Shown piece after piece: positions 54,689-62,855 of a stretch of 64,000 nucleotides of DNA. The DNA comes from Pseudomonas oryzihabitans NBRC 102199. Lineage in GTDB: Bacteria; Pseudomonadota; Gammaproteobacteria; Pseudomonadales; Pseudomonadaceae. A program made the position numbers and the translations under genes. Under the pieces are notes generated by a model. The model saw only the letters and a list, made by a program, of their open reading frames with translations. It did no database searches and had not been told where the DNA came from. The stretch lies in assembly GCF_000730625.1 (NCBI RefSeq), contig NZ_BBIT01000002.1:1-64000 (forward strand), read 5' to 3'. Within the stretch, counting starts at the first letter, position 1, and every line of letters starts with the position of its first letter.

Positions 54689-56581
54689 ATGAGCGCTACC
54701 CCTACCTTGCCCCCGGTGTTGGCCGGCCCTTTGCTGCGGCGCACCGAAGCGTCCCGGTTGCTGCTGTGGCTGGTGACCCGCTCGGCCGAGACGCCCGTGC
54801 CGCGGCTGTGGCAGGGGGCGACCGAGCTCGGCGTGCAGGGGGAGACCCAGTGCCTGCGCCTGGGCGAGCAGGCCTACCTGCAGCTGATCGAGGTCCGGCC
54901 GGACACCGAGTTGCCCACGGACACCTTCCTCCGCTACGACCTGCAGCTGAGCGCCGGCGGAATCCGCGACTGGGCGCCGCATCTGCTCTCCGCCGAGGGC
55001 GAATTGCCGCGCTTCGTCCTGCGCGCGCGTTTCGATCATCTGCTGCATGGCTCCTGCCGCAAGCCCCACCATGCCTCGGCCGATGGCCTGATTGCCGTGG
55101 ATCGCCTGCTGCAGGGCTGCACGACACCCGAGGAGTCGCCGGCGGCGCTGCTGCTCACGGGCGACCAGGTCTATGCCGATGACGTCGCCGGGCCGATGCT
55201 GCTGGCGGTGCAGGCGCTGATCCGCCGCCTCGGGCTCTATGGCGAGGACCTCGAAGGGGCGGTGGTGGCGGACAGCGAGGCGCTGATGGCCCATGCCGCC
55301 AACCTCTACCACCGCGAGGACCTGCTGCCGGCCTTCAAGTCCAACCGGGCGCTGCGTGAGAAATTCTTCGGCGGGGTGGAGAAACCCATCTTCACCTCCA
55401 CCAATGCCCACAACCACCTGGTGACCCTGAGCGAGGTGCTGGCGCTCTATCTGCTCTGCTGGTCGCCGACACCCTGGACGCTGATCGAGGTGGTGCCACC
55501 GGCGCTCGACGCCAAGGACGATGAGCGCTACGCCGCCGAGTCGCGCTGCATCGAGGGCTTCGTCGCGACCCTGCCTCAGGCGGCGCGGGCCCTGGCCGGG
55601 GTGCCGACGCTGATGATCTTCGACGACCACGACGTCACCGACGACTGGAACCTCTCCGCCCGCTGGGAAGAGACCGCCTACGGCCATCCCTTTTCCCGGC
55701 GCATCCTCGGCAATGCGTTGCTGGCCTACCTGCTCTGCCAGGCCTGGGGCAACGCCCCGGAAGCCGTGGCCGAACCCCTGGCGGCCACGGCCCGGCTGCT
55801 GGACACGGCGGGTGACGACGGCAAGCTGGAGTGCCCGACGCAGAACGCCTGCATCGACGACTTGCTGCGCTTCCAGGGCTGGCACTACGTGCTCAAGACC
55901 AGCCCGCCGCTGATCGTGCTGGACACCCGGACGCGTCGCTGGCGCAGCGAGCGGCGCCTGGAGCACCCCTCGGGGCTGATGGACTGGGAAGCCCTCTGCG
56001 AATTGCAGCAGGACCTGCTGGACCATCCCTCGGCGGTGATCGTCTCGGCTGCGCCCATGTTCGGGGTCAAGCTGATCGAGGCGGTGCAGCGCATCTTTAC
56101 CTGGTTCGGCCAGCCGCTGATGGTGGATGCCGAGAACTGGATGGCCCACCCCGGGGCGGCCAAGACCATGCTCAACATCTTTCGCCACCGCCGCACCCCG
56201 GGCAACTACGTGGTGCTCTCCGGCGACGTGCACTATTCCTTCGTCTACGACATCCGCATCCGAGACCGGCGCGGTGAGCCGCGGCTCTGGCAGATCACCA
56301 GCAGCGGCATCAAGAACGAATTCCCGCCGCGCCTGCTGGCGACCCTGGACCGACTCAATCGCTGGCTCTATGCGCCCTGGTCGCCGCTCAACGGCTTCAC
56401 CAAGCGCCGCCGCTGGGAACTGCAGCCGCGCCTGCCGGATCGCCGCGAGGCCGGCGAGCGATTGTGGAACGGTGCCGGCATCGGCCAGGTGCTGCTGGAC
56501 GGGGAAGGGCGGCCGGCGGTGATCCGCCAGCACAATGCCGATGGCTCGCCGGCCACCGAGTTCGTCGAGCGCCCGCCCTGA
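54689..56581 (+). CDS. PhoD-like metallophosphatase
   Basis: 630 aa. Readable metal-binding motifs are LLLTGDQVYADD, MIFDDHDVTDDWNLS and VLSGDVHYSFVYD, of the PhoD/calcineurin group. The N-terminal section (about 1-120) is a beta-rich domain found in PhoD-like proteins, RLLLWLVTRSAETPVPRLW. There is no Tat or Sec signal, unlike secreted PhoD, so this is a cytosolic family member of unknown substrate. ATG 54689 follows GGAG; a longer frame exists without a ribosome site. Confidence 0.85.
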   Translation: MSATPTLPPVLAGPLLRRTEASRLLLWLVTRSAETPVPRLWQGATELGVQGETQCLRLGEQAYLQLIEVRPDTELPTDTFLRYDLQLSAGGIRDWAPHLLSAEGELPRFVLRARFDHLLHGSCRKPHHASADGLIAVDRLLQGCTTPEESPAALLLTGDQVYADDVAGPMLLAVQALIRRLGLYGEDLEGAVVADSEALMAHAANLYHREDLLPAFKSNRALREKFFGGVEKPIFTSTNAHNHLVTLSEVLALYLLCWSPTPWTLIEVVPPALDAKDDERYAAESRCIEGFVATLPQAARALAGVPTLMIFDDHDVTDDWNLSARWEETAYGHPFSRRILGNALLAYLLCQAWGNAPEAVAEPLAATARLLDTAGDDGKLECPTQNACIDDLLRFQGWHYVLKTSPPLIVLDTRTRRWRSERRLEHPSGLMDWEALCELQQDLLDHPSAVIVSAAPMFGVKLIEAVQRIFTWFGQPLMVDAENWMAHPGAAKTMLNIFRHRRTPGNYVVLSGDVHYSFVYDIRIRDRRGEPRLWQITSSGIKNEFPPRLLATLDRLNRWLYAPWSPLNGFTKRRRWELQPRLPDRREAGERLWNGAGIGQVLLDGEGRPAVIRQHNADGSPATEFVERPP

Positions 56582-56599
56582 GGTCGGCGCCGCCGCGCC

Positions 56600-57715
56600 C
56601 TAGGGTCTTCCGGGTGACAGGCGCCTGATCAGCCAGGTCGAGAGCCAGTACACCGGTTCCAGCACCAGAAAACCCAGCAGGATGCCGCCCAGTCGCGCCA
56701 GGCCTGCCACCGGGTCGATATGGTCATAGTGGTCAGGCACCATCACCACCAGAAACGCCAGCGCGAACTGCATGCCGAGATAGCCGATACCGAGCGGGCC
56801 GTTCTCGAGGTGTCTGCCGATCAGCACACCGAGCGCAACGCCCGCCAGCGTCAGCCAGAGGCTTTCCTGGCCGACCAACAACAGAAGGGCCGCCAGGCCA
56901 CCCCCGAGCAGGCAGCCGAGCATTCGATGCAGCAGCCTTCTGGAAACCGCCTTGCCGGCGCTGCTCAGGCCGTCGAAGGGAACCACCATGACCGCCAGGA
57001 TGGTGATGGCCGCCTGGCTGACATCCACCTCGATCTCTGCCGTCGCGCCCAGAGACAATAGGGCCAGAGCCAGACCTCCCTGCAGCGCATGGCGCAACGC
57101 TAGGGGCTGCCAGACACCCAGGGTTCGGGGTGTCGAGGCCACCGTGGTCGGCACCTTGGGCCACAGGCGCGCACGGACGCCGTAGGTGGAAAGGGCGCTC
57201 ACCAGCACGCACGCCGAGGTGCCGAGCGCCACCTCCAACAGGCGTGACAGGGCGTATTGCTCGAGCTGATCGGGCGCCTGGAGGCTCGCCAGGACCACCA
57301 TGGCGTAGGTGAGGCCGCCCAGCAACCAGGCATAGCCATAGCGGCCTACCAGTGTCAGATAGAGGGTGATGCTGCCCACTGTGCCCAGCAGGACGGCCTG
57401 CTCGTAGGGGTTCAGCTGCAGGTGGCGCAGGACCAACAGGGCGCCTGCGGCGCCGATACAGGTACCCAGCACCCGCAGGCAGCCGCGCGAGAAACTGTCG
57501 CGGACATCTGACCTCATCACGATATAGCCGCTGAACGCCGCCCAACCGACATGCTGAACCCCGGCCAGGTGGCCGAGCAGGATCGCCAGCAGGACCGAGG
57601 TCAGGGTTTCCAGTTCGTCGACCAGACGGCGCCGGTCGCGGCCGAACTGGCGGAGATCGCCTGCCAGATCGCGCAACAACTGCCTGAATTCCGACAACGC
57701 CTGAGAGGGAGACAT
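56600..57715 (-). CDS. FUSC family membrane protein (aromatic acid exporter-like)
   Basis: 371 aa with an N-terminal cytosolic helix and two sets of hydrophobic helices. The first set is HVGWAAFSGYIVMRSDVRDSFSRGCLRVLGTCIGAAGALLVL; the second begins LALRHALQGGLALALLSLG and runs to LEPVYWLSTWLI. SR-x-LxRxLGT-x-xGA motifs are typical of FUSC/ArAE proteins that export aromatic acids. It lacks a long cytosolic C-terminus seen in AaeB. Substrate unknown. Same strand as the flavoprotein gene behind it, but 108 bp away. Confidence 0.85.
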   Translation of the reverse strand: MSPSQALSEFRQLLRDLAGDLRQFGRDRRRLVDELETLTSVLLAILLGHLAGVQHVGWAAFSGYIVMRSDVRDSFSRGCLRVLGTCIGAAGALLVLRHLQLNPYEQAVLLGTVGSITLYLTLVGRYGYAWLLGGLTYAMVVLASLQAPDQLEQYALSRLLEVALGTSACVLVSALSTYGVRARLWPKVPTTVASTPRTLGVWQPLALRHALQGGLALALLSLGATAEIEVDVSQAAITILAVMVVPFDGLSSAGKAVSRRLLHRMLGCLLGGGLAALLLLVGQESLWLTLAGVALGVLIGRHLENGPLGIGYLGMQFALAFLVVMVPDHYDHIDPVAGLARLGGILLGFLVLEPVYWLSTWLIRRLSPGRP

Positions 57716-57823
57716 GGATCCCTGATGAGTACCGTGATCGCTGCCTATGTTACCGCCGCTGATCGCCGTCTGGCAGCACGGGAGCCGGCCGCGAACGGTA
57801 GAGGCGCATCGCGACGGGACCGC

Positions 57824-59068
57824 TCAGGCCGAGCTGCCACCAGTGGCCAGCCAGCGCAGCACGCCCTGGCCCGCCGCGCGGCCACTGGCGAAGCAGGCCG
57901 TGAGCAGATAGCCGCCGGTGGGCGCCTCCCAGTCGAGCATCTCGCCGGCGCAGAAGACGCCCGGCAGCTGCCGGAGCATCAGGCCGTCGTCCAGCGCTTC
58001 CAGGGGTACACCGCCCGCGCTGCTGATGGCTTCCGCCAGGGGCCGCGCTCTGACCACGGTGAGGGGCACGGCCTTGCAGGCCTGGGCCAACCGGCCCATG
58101 TCCTGGAAGGTCTCTGGCGGGGCCAGTTCGCGGAGCAGGGCGGCCCGGGCGCCGTCGATCCCTGCGTGGCGCCGCAGGTGGTTGGCCAGGGACTGGCTGC
58201 CGCGGGGTCTGGCCAGGGCCCGGCCAAGTTCCGCCAGGTCACGCTGCGGCGCCAGGTCCAGGCTCAGGGTCGCCTGGCCATCCCGTTCGATGGCCTTGCG
58301 GATTTCGGCGGACAGCGCATAGACCAGGCTGCCCTCGATCCCGGTGTCGGTGAGCACGAATTCGCCCTGGCGTGGCGGCTGACCCGGCAGGGCCAGGGTA
58401 GACGGCTTGATCGGCGCGCCGGCATAGCGGGTCTTGAGGAAGTCGCTCCAGCCGGCCACCTCGAAACCGCAATTGGCCGGTTCCAGCGGGCGCAGTTCGA
58501 CTCCTCGCGCGGCGAGCAGGGCCTGCCAGGCCCCATCCGAGCCCAGCCGCGGCCAGCTGCCACCGCCCAACGCCAGTACCGTAGCCTGGGGCTGCAGGAG
58601 CCGCTCGCCCTCCGGGATGGCCAGGCGCAGCCGGCCCTCGGCGTCCCAGCCCAGCCAGCGGCTGCGGGTATGGATGCGTACGCCCTGGTCGCGCAGGCGA
58701 TGCAGCCAGGCACGCAGCAGGGGTGCGGCCTTCATGTCGGCGGGAAACACCCGGCCCGAGGTGCCGACAAAGGTCTCGATATCCAGCTCATGGATCCAGG
58801 CGCGCAGGGCGTTGCTATCGAAGCTATCGAGCCAGGGGCTGACGCCGCTCTCACGCTCGCGATAACGCTGACGAAAGGCAGACTGCTCCTCGGCATGGGT
58901 GATGTTCATGCCACCCACGCCGGCCAGCAAAAACTTGCGGCCTACCGAAGGCATGGCATCGAAGAGGTCCACAGGGACGCCTGCGGCGGCCAGGGTCTCG
59001 GCCGCCATCAGCCCGGCAGGGCCGCCCCCGATGACAGCGACGACGGGCGTGGCAGAAAGGAGAGACAT
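57824..59068 (-). CDS. BaiN/HI0933-like flavoprotein (TIGR03862 type)
   Basis: 414 aa. FAD-binding motif VAVIGGGPAGLMAAETLAAAG at the N-terminus, then GRKFLLAGVGGMNITHAE (the HI0933-family RKxxxxGxGxxNxT motif), and ALGGGSWPRLGSDG later. The C-terminal GVFCAGEMLDWEAPTGGYLLTACFASGRAAG is the FAD-ribityl motif. The family includes reductases of dienes and ring systems and mostly unassigned members. Same strand as the dehydrogenase upstream but with 46 bp between. Confidence 0.9.
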   Translation of the reverse strand: MSLLSATPVVAVIGGGPAGLMAAETLAAAGVPVDLFDAMPSVGRKFLLAGVGGMNITHAEEQSAFRQRYRERESGVSPWLDSFDSNALRAWIHELDIETFVGTSGRVFPADMKAAPLLRAWLHRLRDQGVRIHTRSRWLGWDAEGRLRLAIPEGERLLQPQATVLALGGGSWPRLGSDGAWQALLAARGVELRPLEPANCGFEVAGWSDFLKTRYAGAPIKPSTLALPGQPPRQGEFVLTDTGIEGSLVYALSAEIRKAIERDGQATLSLDLAPQRDLAELGRALARPRGSQSLANHLRRHAGIDGARAALLRELAPPETFQDMGRLAQACKAVPLTVVRARPLAEAISSAGGVPLEALDDGLMLRQLPGVFCAGEMLDWEAPTGGYLLTACFASGRAAGQGVLRWLATGGSSA

Positions 59069-59114
59069 GGCGGCATCCAGGAGCTGAGGAAAACCGCCAT
59101 TGTACGCGACGCGA

Positions 59115-60356
59115 CTAGACCACGCCGGCCTGGCCCAGGGGCGCCGCCAGGGGTTCTTCCAGTCGTTCGGGAATCAGCGGCTCGCTGCGTCCGGGCGTCA
59201 GGATCACCTTGCGGCAGTCCTCCTGCTTCTTGTCGAAGATCTTGTAGCCCTCGACCGCCTGCTCCAGGGACATCCGGTGGGTGATGATAGCCTCCGGCGC
59301 CAGGTCACCGCGCTCGATGTGTTCGAGCAGCTCCGGCAGATAGCGCTGCACGTGGGTCTGGCCCATCTTGAAGGTCAGGCCCTTGTCGAAGGCGTCACCG
59401 AACAGGAAGCCGTGGATGAAGCCGGCATAGACGCCCGGTACGCTCACGGTACCGCCACGGCGTACCGCGGCGATGCACTGGCGCAGGGCCTTGCCGCTGC
59501 TGCCTTCCAGCTTGAGGTTGGCGAGGATGGTTTCGGTGGTGCTGCCCTTGGCCTCGAAGCCCACCGCATCCACCACGCCGTCGACGCCGCGCTTGCCGGG
59601 CGTCTGCTCGATGATGGTGGCGGCCGGGTCGTCGTCTTCGTCGAAGTTGATCGGGATGACGCCATAGGTCTGCTGGGCATAGGCCAGCCGATAGGGGTGG
59701 TGATCGACCATGAAGATGCGCTCGGCGCCCAGCATCCGCGCACAGGCCGCGGACAGCAGGCCGACCGGGCCAGCGCCATAGATGGCGATGCTCGATCCCT
59801 GGCCGATGCCGGTGTTGAGCACGGCCTGCCAGGCGGTGGGCAGGATGTCGGACAGGAACAGCACCTTTTCGTCGGCCAGGGTGCCGGGCACCTTGAAGGG
59901 ACCGGTGTTGGCCTTGGGCACCCGCACGTATTCGGCCTGGCCGCCCGGTACGCCGCCATAAAGGTGGCTGAAGCCGAACAGCGCCGCGCCCGGCGGGATC
60001 TGTTTCTTGTTGAGGATGGCGCCGCGACCGGTATTGGTGGTCTCGCAGGCGGCGTAGAGATCCTGGTTACAGAAGAAGCAGCTGCCACAGGCGATGACGA
60101 AGGGAATCACCACCCGGTCGCCTTTCTGCACGGCAGTGACGGCCGGGCCGGTTTCCTCGACGATGCCCATGAATTCGTGGCCGAAGATATCGCCGTGTTC
60201 GACGGTGGGAATCTTGCCGCGGTAGAGGTGCAGGTCCGAACCGCAGATGGCCGTGGCCGTCACCCGCAGGACGATGTCATCGGCGTCCTGGATGGTCGGA
60301 TCGGGGACGGTATCGACGCGGACATCGTGGGCACCGTGGTAGGTCAAGGCTCGCAT
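59115..60356 (-). CDS. Zinc-dependent alcohol dehydrogenase, formaldehyde-dehydrogenase-like
   Basis: 413 aa medium-chain dehydrogenase. Catalytic zinc: Cys in [13 protein letters not shown], His-Glu in [11 protein letters not shown]; structural zinc: C-x2-C-x2-C-x7-C in [16 protein letters not shown]. The Rossmann motif is [16 protein letters not shown] with HHPYRLAYA further on. The long insert ([28 protein letters not shown]) resembles glutathione-independent formaldehyde dehydrogenase relatives. Substrate uncertain. Monocistronic. Confidence 0.88.
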   Translation of the reverse strand: MRALTYHGAHDVRVDTVPDPTIQDADDIVLRVTATAICGSDLHLYRGKIPTVEHGDIFGHEFMGIVEETGPAVTAVQKGDRVVIPFVIACGSCFFCNQDLYAACETTNTGRGAILNKKQIPPGAALFGFSHLYGGVPGGQAEYVRVPKANTGPFKVPGTLADEKVLFLSDILPTAWQAVLNTGIGQGSSIAIYGAGPVGLLSAACARMLGAERIFMVDHHPYRLAYAQQTYGVIPINFDEDDDPAATIIEQTPGKRGVDGVVDAVGFEAKGSTTETILANLKLEGSSGKALRQCIAAVRRGGTVSVPGVYAGFIHGFLFGDAFDKGLTFKMGQTHVQRYLPELLEHIERGDLAPEAIITHRMSLEQAVEGYKIFDKKQEDCRKVILTPGRSEPLIPERLEEPLAAPLGQAGVV

Positions 60357-60510
60357 GGCGGTCTCCGAAGGGCGGTAAGCACCTAGGGTGGAGGCCGCCG
60401 TCAGCCGAGCGGTTCCGCGAGGTCGGACCGGTGGTATGGCGATCTGATAGCGACATTTCGCGACTTTTCGCCGCTATTGCCCGGGCCAGAGCCGGGCAGG
60501 CGCAGCGGCG

Positions 60511-61287
60511 TCAGCGGTTGCGGATATAGACGGCCTTGCCGGCGCTGCCGTCGGCGGGATCGCGTTCCTGAACCTCGAAACGATCGCCATGGGCCTTGAC
60601 CAGGCCGCTGAATTTGCGGTGCCCATAGAGGCGGGCGTCGAAATCCGGCCGCACCTTGCCGAGGTTGGCCCCGACCATGCCCAGATTGGCCCAGCCGCCT
60701 TCGTCGGAGGCGTCTTCCACCGCCTGCTCGATGAGCTTGAGGATGGTGCTCAGCTTGGGCTTGCCGCGATTGGTGGTGGCGGGCTTGTCGCTGGCGCCGG
60801 CGGCCTCGCGCGGCTCTTCCCGCGGCTTGGACCTGAGGATCTCGGTGTAGATGAATCTGTCGCAGGCCGAGACGAAGGGATCCGGCGTCTTCTCCTCGCC
60901 GAAGCCGTAGACCGTCAGCCCTTCCTCGCGCAGTCGCGCCGCCAGGCGGGTGAAGTCGCTGTCGCTGGAGACCAGGCAGAAGCCATCGAAGCGGCGGGTG
61001 TAGAGCAGGTCCATGGCGTCGATGATCAGGGCGCTGTCGGTGGCGTTCTTGCCCTTGGTGTAGCCGAATTGCTGCACCGGCTGGATGGAGTGGTCGAGCA
61101 GCACCTTCTTCCAGCTGTTGAGCTGGGGTTGGGTCCAGTCACCGTAGATGCGCTTGACGCTGGCCACGCCGAAGCGGGCGATCTCGGCCATGAGGCCGTC
61201 GACGATGGCCGCGGGGGCGTTGTCGGCGTCGATCAGCACGGCCAGGCGTGCCTGGCTGGATTCGGGTGTCTTGGCGGTCTTGCTCAT
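60511..61287 (-). CDS. NYN-domain nuclease with OST-HTH/LOTUS domain
   Basis: 258 aa. Residues about 14-150 are a LabA-type NYN (PIN-like) domain: RLAVLIDADNAPAAI, GKNATDSALIIDAMDLLY, CLVSSDSDFTRLAARLREEG hold the acidic metal ligands. Residues about 178-258 are an OST-HTH/LOTUS RNA-binding domain (STILKLIEQAVEDASDEGGWANLGMVGANLGKVRPDFDARLYGHRKFSGLVK). The combination predicts an RNA-targeted nuclease, like bacterial relatives of MARF1. It lies 12 bp after the deacetylase gene and is the last gene of that operon. Confidence 0.9.
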   Translation of the reverse strand: MSKTAKTPESSQARLAVLIDADNAPAAIVDGLMAEIARFGVASVKRIYGDWTQPQLNSWKKVLLDHSIQPVQQFGYTKGKNATDSALIIDAMDLLYTRRFDGFCLVSSDSDFTRLAARLREEGLTVYGFGEEKTPDPFVSACDRFIYTEILRSKPREEPREAAGASDKPATTNRGKPKLSTILKLIEQAVEDASDEGGWANLGMVGANLGKVRPDFDARLYGHRKFSGLVKAHGDRFEVQERDPADGSAGKAVYIRNR

Positions 61288-61299
61288 GGAAACTCCTGT

Positions 61300-62226
61300 T
61301 CAATGCAGGCCGAGCTCGTGCCAGACCTGGGTCGCCGTGTGATGGAGGATGCCGTGACGACGGGCCAGGGCCAGGCGATCGGCTGAATAGCCGCCGCCGA
61401 TCACCCCCACCACGGGTATATCTGCCGCCAGGCAGCGCCGCAAGACGAAACCGTCGCGCGCCGCGAGACCGGCATCGGTCAATTCGAGATAGCCCAGGGC
61501 GTCGTCGCGATGGACGTCCACCCCGGCGTCGTAGAGCACCACGTCGGGCTGATGGAGCGGCAGCAGGTAGCCCAGGGCGTCGTCGAGCACCCGCAGGTAG
61601 CCGGCGTCGTCCAGGCCGCGGGGCAGGGGGATGTCCCAGTCGCTTTGCGCCTTGCGCGCCGGATAGTTGGTGGCGCAGTGCAGGGAAACGGTGACGGCGT
61701 CGGGCACCTCGGCGAGGATGCGCGCCGTGCCGTCGCCCTGGTGGACGTCGCAGTCCAGGATCAGCACCCGTCCGGCGCGTCCGCTTTCCAGCAGCGACAG
61801 CGCCAGTATCGCCAGGTCGTTGAAGATGCAGAAGCCGGCCGGATAGTCGTGATGGGCATGATGGGTACCCCCGGCGAGGTGACAGGCCAGGCCATGACGC
61901 AGCGCCAGCTCCAGGGTGAGCAGGGAACCGCCCACGGCGCGGATGGTGCGGCGCACCAGGGCTTCGCTCCAGGGCAGGCCCAGCTGGCGTTGCAGCGGCG
62001 GCGGCAGTTCGCCGGCCTTGAACGCCTGGATGTAGTCGGGGGCATGCGCCAGCGCCAGTAGCTCGTCCGGGCAGAGTTCGGGCCGTTGCCAGTTGTCGGC
62101 GCCCAGGATGCCGCTGGCACTCAGGTGTTCGTGCAGCAGCCGGAATTTCTCCATCGGAAAACGATGGCCAGCGGGGAAGGGCGGACTGTAGTCCTCGTGG
62201 TAGACCAGGGGCAGGCGTGTGCTCAA
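61300..62226 (-). CDS. Histone deacetylase-like amidohydrolase
   Basis: 308 aa of the arginase-deacetylase superfamily. Active-site features: the double His in GGTHHAHHDYPAGFC, zinc ligands Asp and His in LILDCDVHQGDGTA, Asp in YDAGVDVHRDDALG, and the GGGYS loop near the end (VIGGGYSADRLA). The catalytic Tyr sits in GGGYS. Bacterial members hydrolyse acetylpolyamines or acetyl-lysine. Its start overlaps the exoD stop; the NYN gene follows after 12 bp. Confidence 0.92.
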   Translation of the reverse strand: MSTRLPLVYHEDYSPPFPAGHRFPMEKFRLLHEHLSASGILGADNWQRPELCPDELLALAHAPDYIQAFKAGELPPPLQRQLGLPWSEALVRRTIRAVGGSLLTLELALRHGLACHLAGGTHHAHHDYPAGFCIFNDLAILALSLLESGRAGRVLILDCDVHQGDGTARILAEVPDAVTVSLHCATNYPARKAQSDWDIPLPRGLDDAGYLRVLDDALGYLLPLHQPDVVLYDAGVDVHRDDALGYLELTDAGLAARDGFVLRRCLAADIPVVGVIGGGYSADRLALARRHGILHHTATQVWHELGLH

Positions 62227-62855
62227 AACACCAGAAGCTCCAGGATGAACCAGAGGATACCGGTACAGAAACCCAGCGCCAGCAGAAACAGCAGGCCGTC
62301 GCGGGCGATGAGCGACAGGGCGAAGGAGGTCAGCGCCAGCCCCGCCGTGGTGTTGGCGAAGGGCACCAGATCCAGCACCGGCATGGTCGCGGCGATGAGG
62401 ATGCAGAGCAGGGCGGTGACGAAGTGCGCCGGGCGCGAGGTGAGTACCCGCAGCCGCGACTTGACCACCTTGTCGACCCAGCGCGCCGGCTTCTGCAGCA
62501 GCCGCAGCGACTTGCGCAGCTTGCCGCGGGAGACGGAGCGCTGCAGCACCCAGCGCGGCAGCCAGAAGTGGTCGCGCCCCAGTAGCAGCTGACCGCTCAC
62601 CAGCATCACGAAGACGGCGATGGCGGTGGCGATACCGGGAATGCCGGTGAGCGGCGAGATCGCCAGCACGCCCGGCAGGAGGATCATGGGGCCGAAGGAG
62701 CGACTGCCGATGGCGTCGATCAGGTGCTGCACCGAGACCTGGCTGGGGCTGTTACCCACCCGCTCCAGGCAGGCCAGAAAGCTCTGGAGGTCCACCGGGC
62801 CATCCTGCCCGGTGTCGCAGCTGGCGGGCTCGCGCTCCAGGGCCTCCTCTTTCAT
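62223..62855 (-). CDS. exoD: ExoD-family membrane protein
   Basis: 210 aa, about four to five membrane segments. ExoD-type features are GSRSFGPMILLPGVLAISPLTGIPGIATAIAVFVML and the basic loop RSVSRGKLRKSLRLLQKPARWVDKVVKSRL, then helices near the C-terminus. ExoD homologues affect exopolysaccharide production; mechanism unknown. ATG 62855 overlaps the sensor kinase stop; its stop overlaps the deacetylase. Confidence 0.9.
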   Translation of the reverse strand: MKEEALEREPASCDTGQDGPVDLQSFLACLERVGNSPSQVSVQHLIDAIGSRSFGPMILLPGVLAISPLTGIPGIATAIAVFVMLVSGQLLLGRDHFWLPRWVLQRSVSRGKLRKSLRLLQKPARWVDKVVKSRLRVLTSRPAHFVTALLCILIAATMPVLDLVPFANTTAGLALTSFALSLIARDGLLFLLALGFCTGILWFILELLVF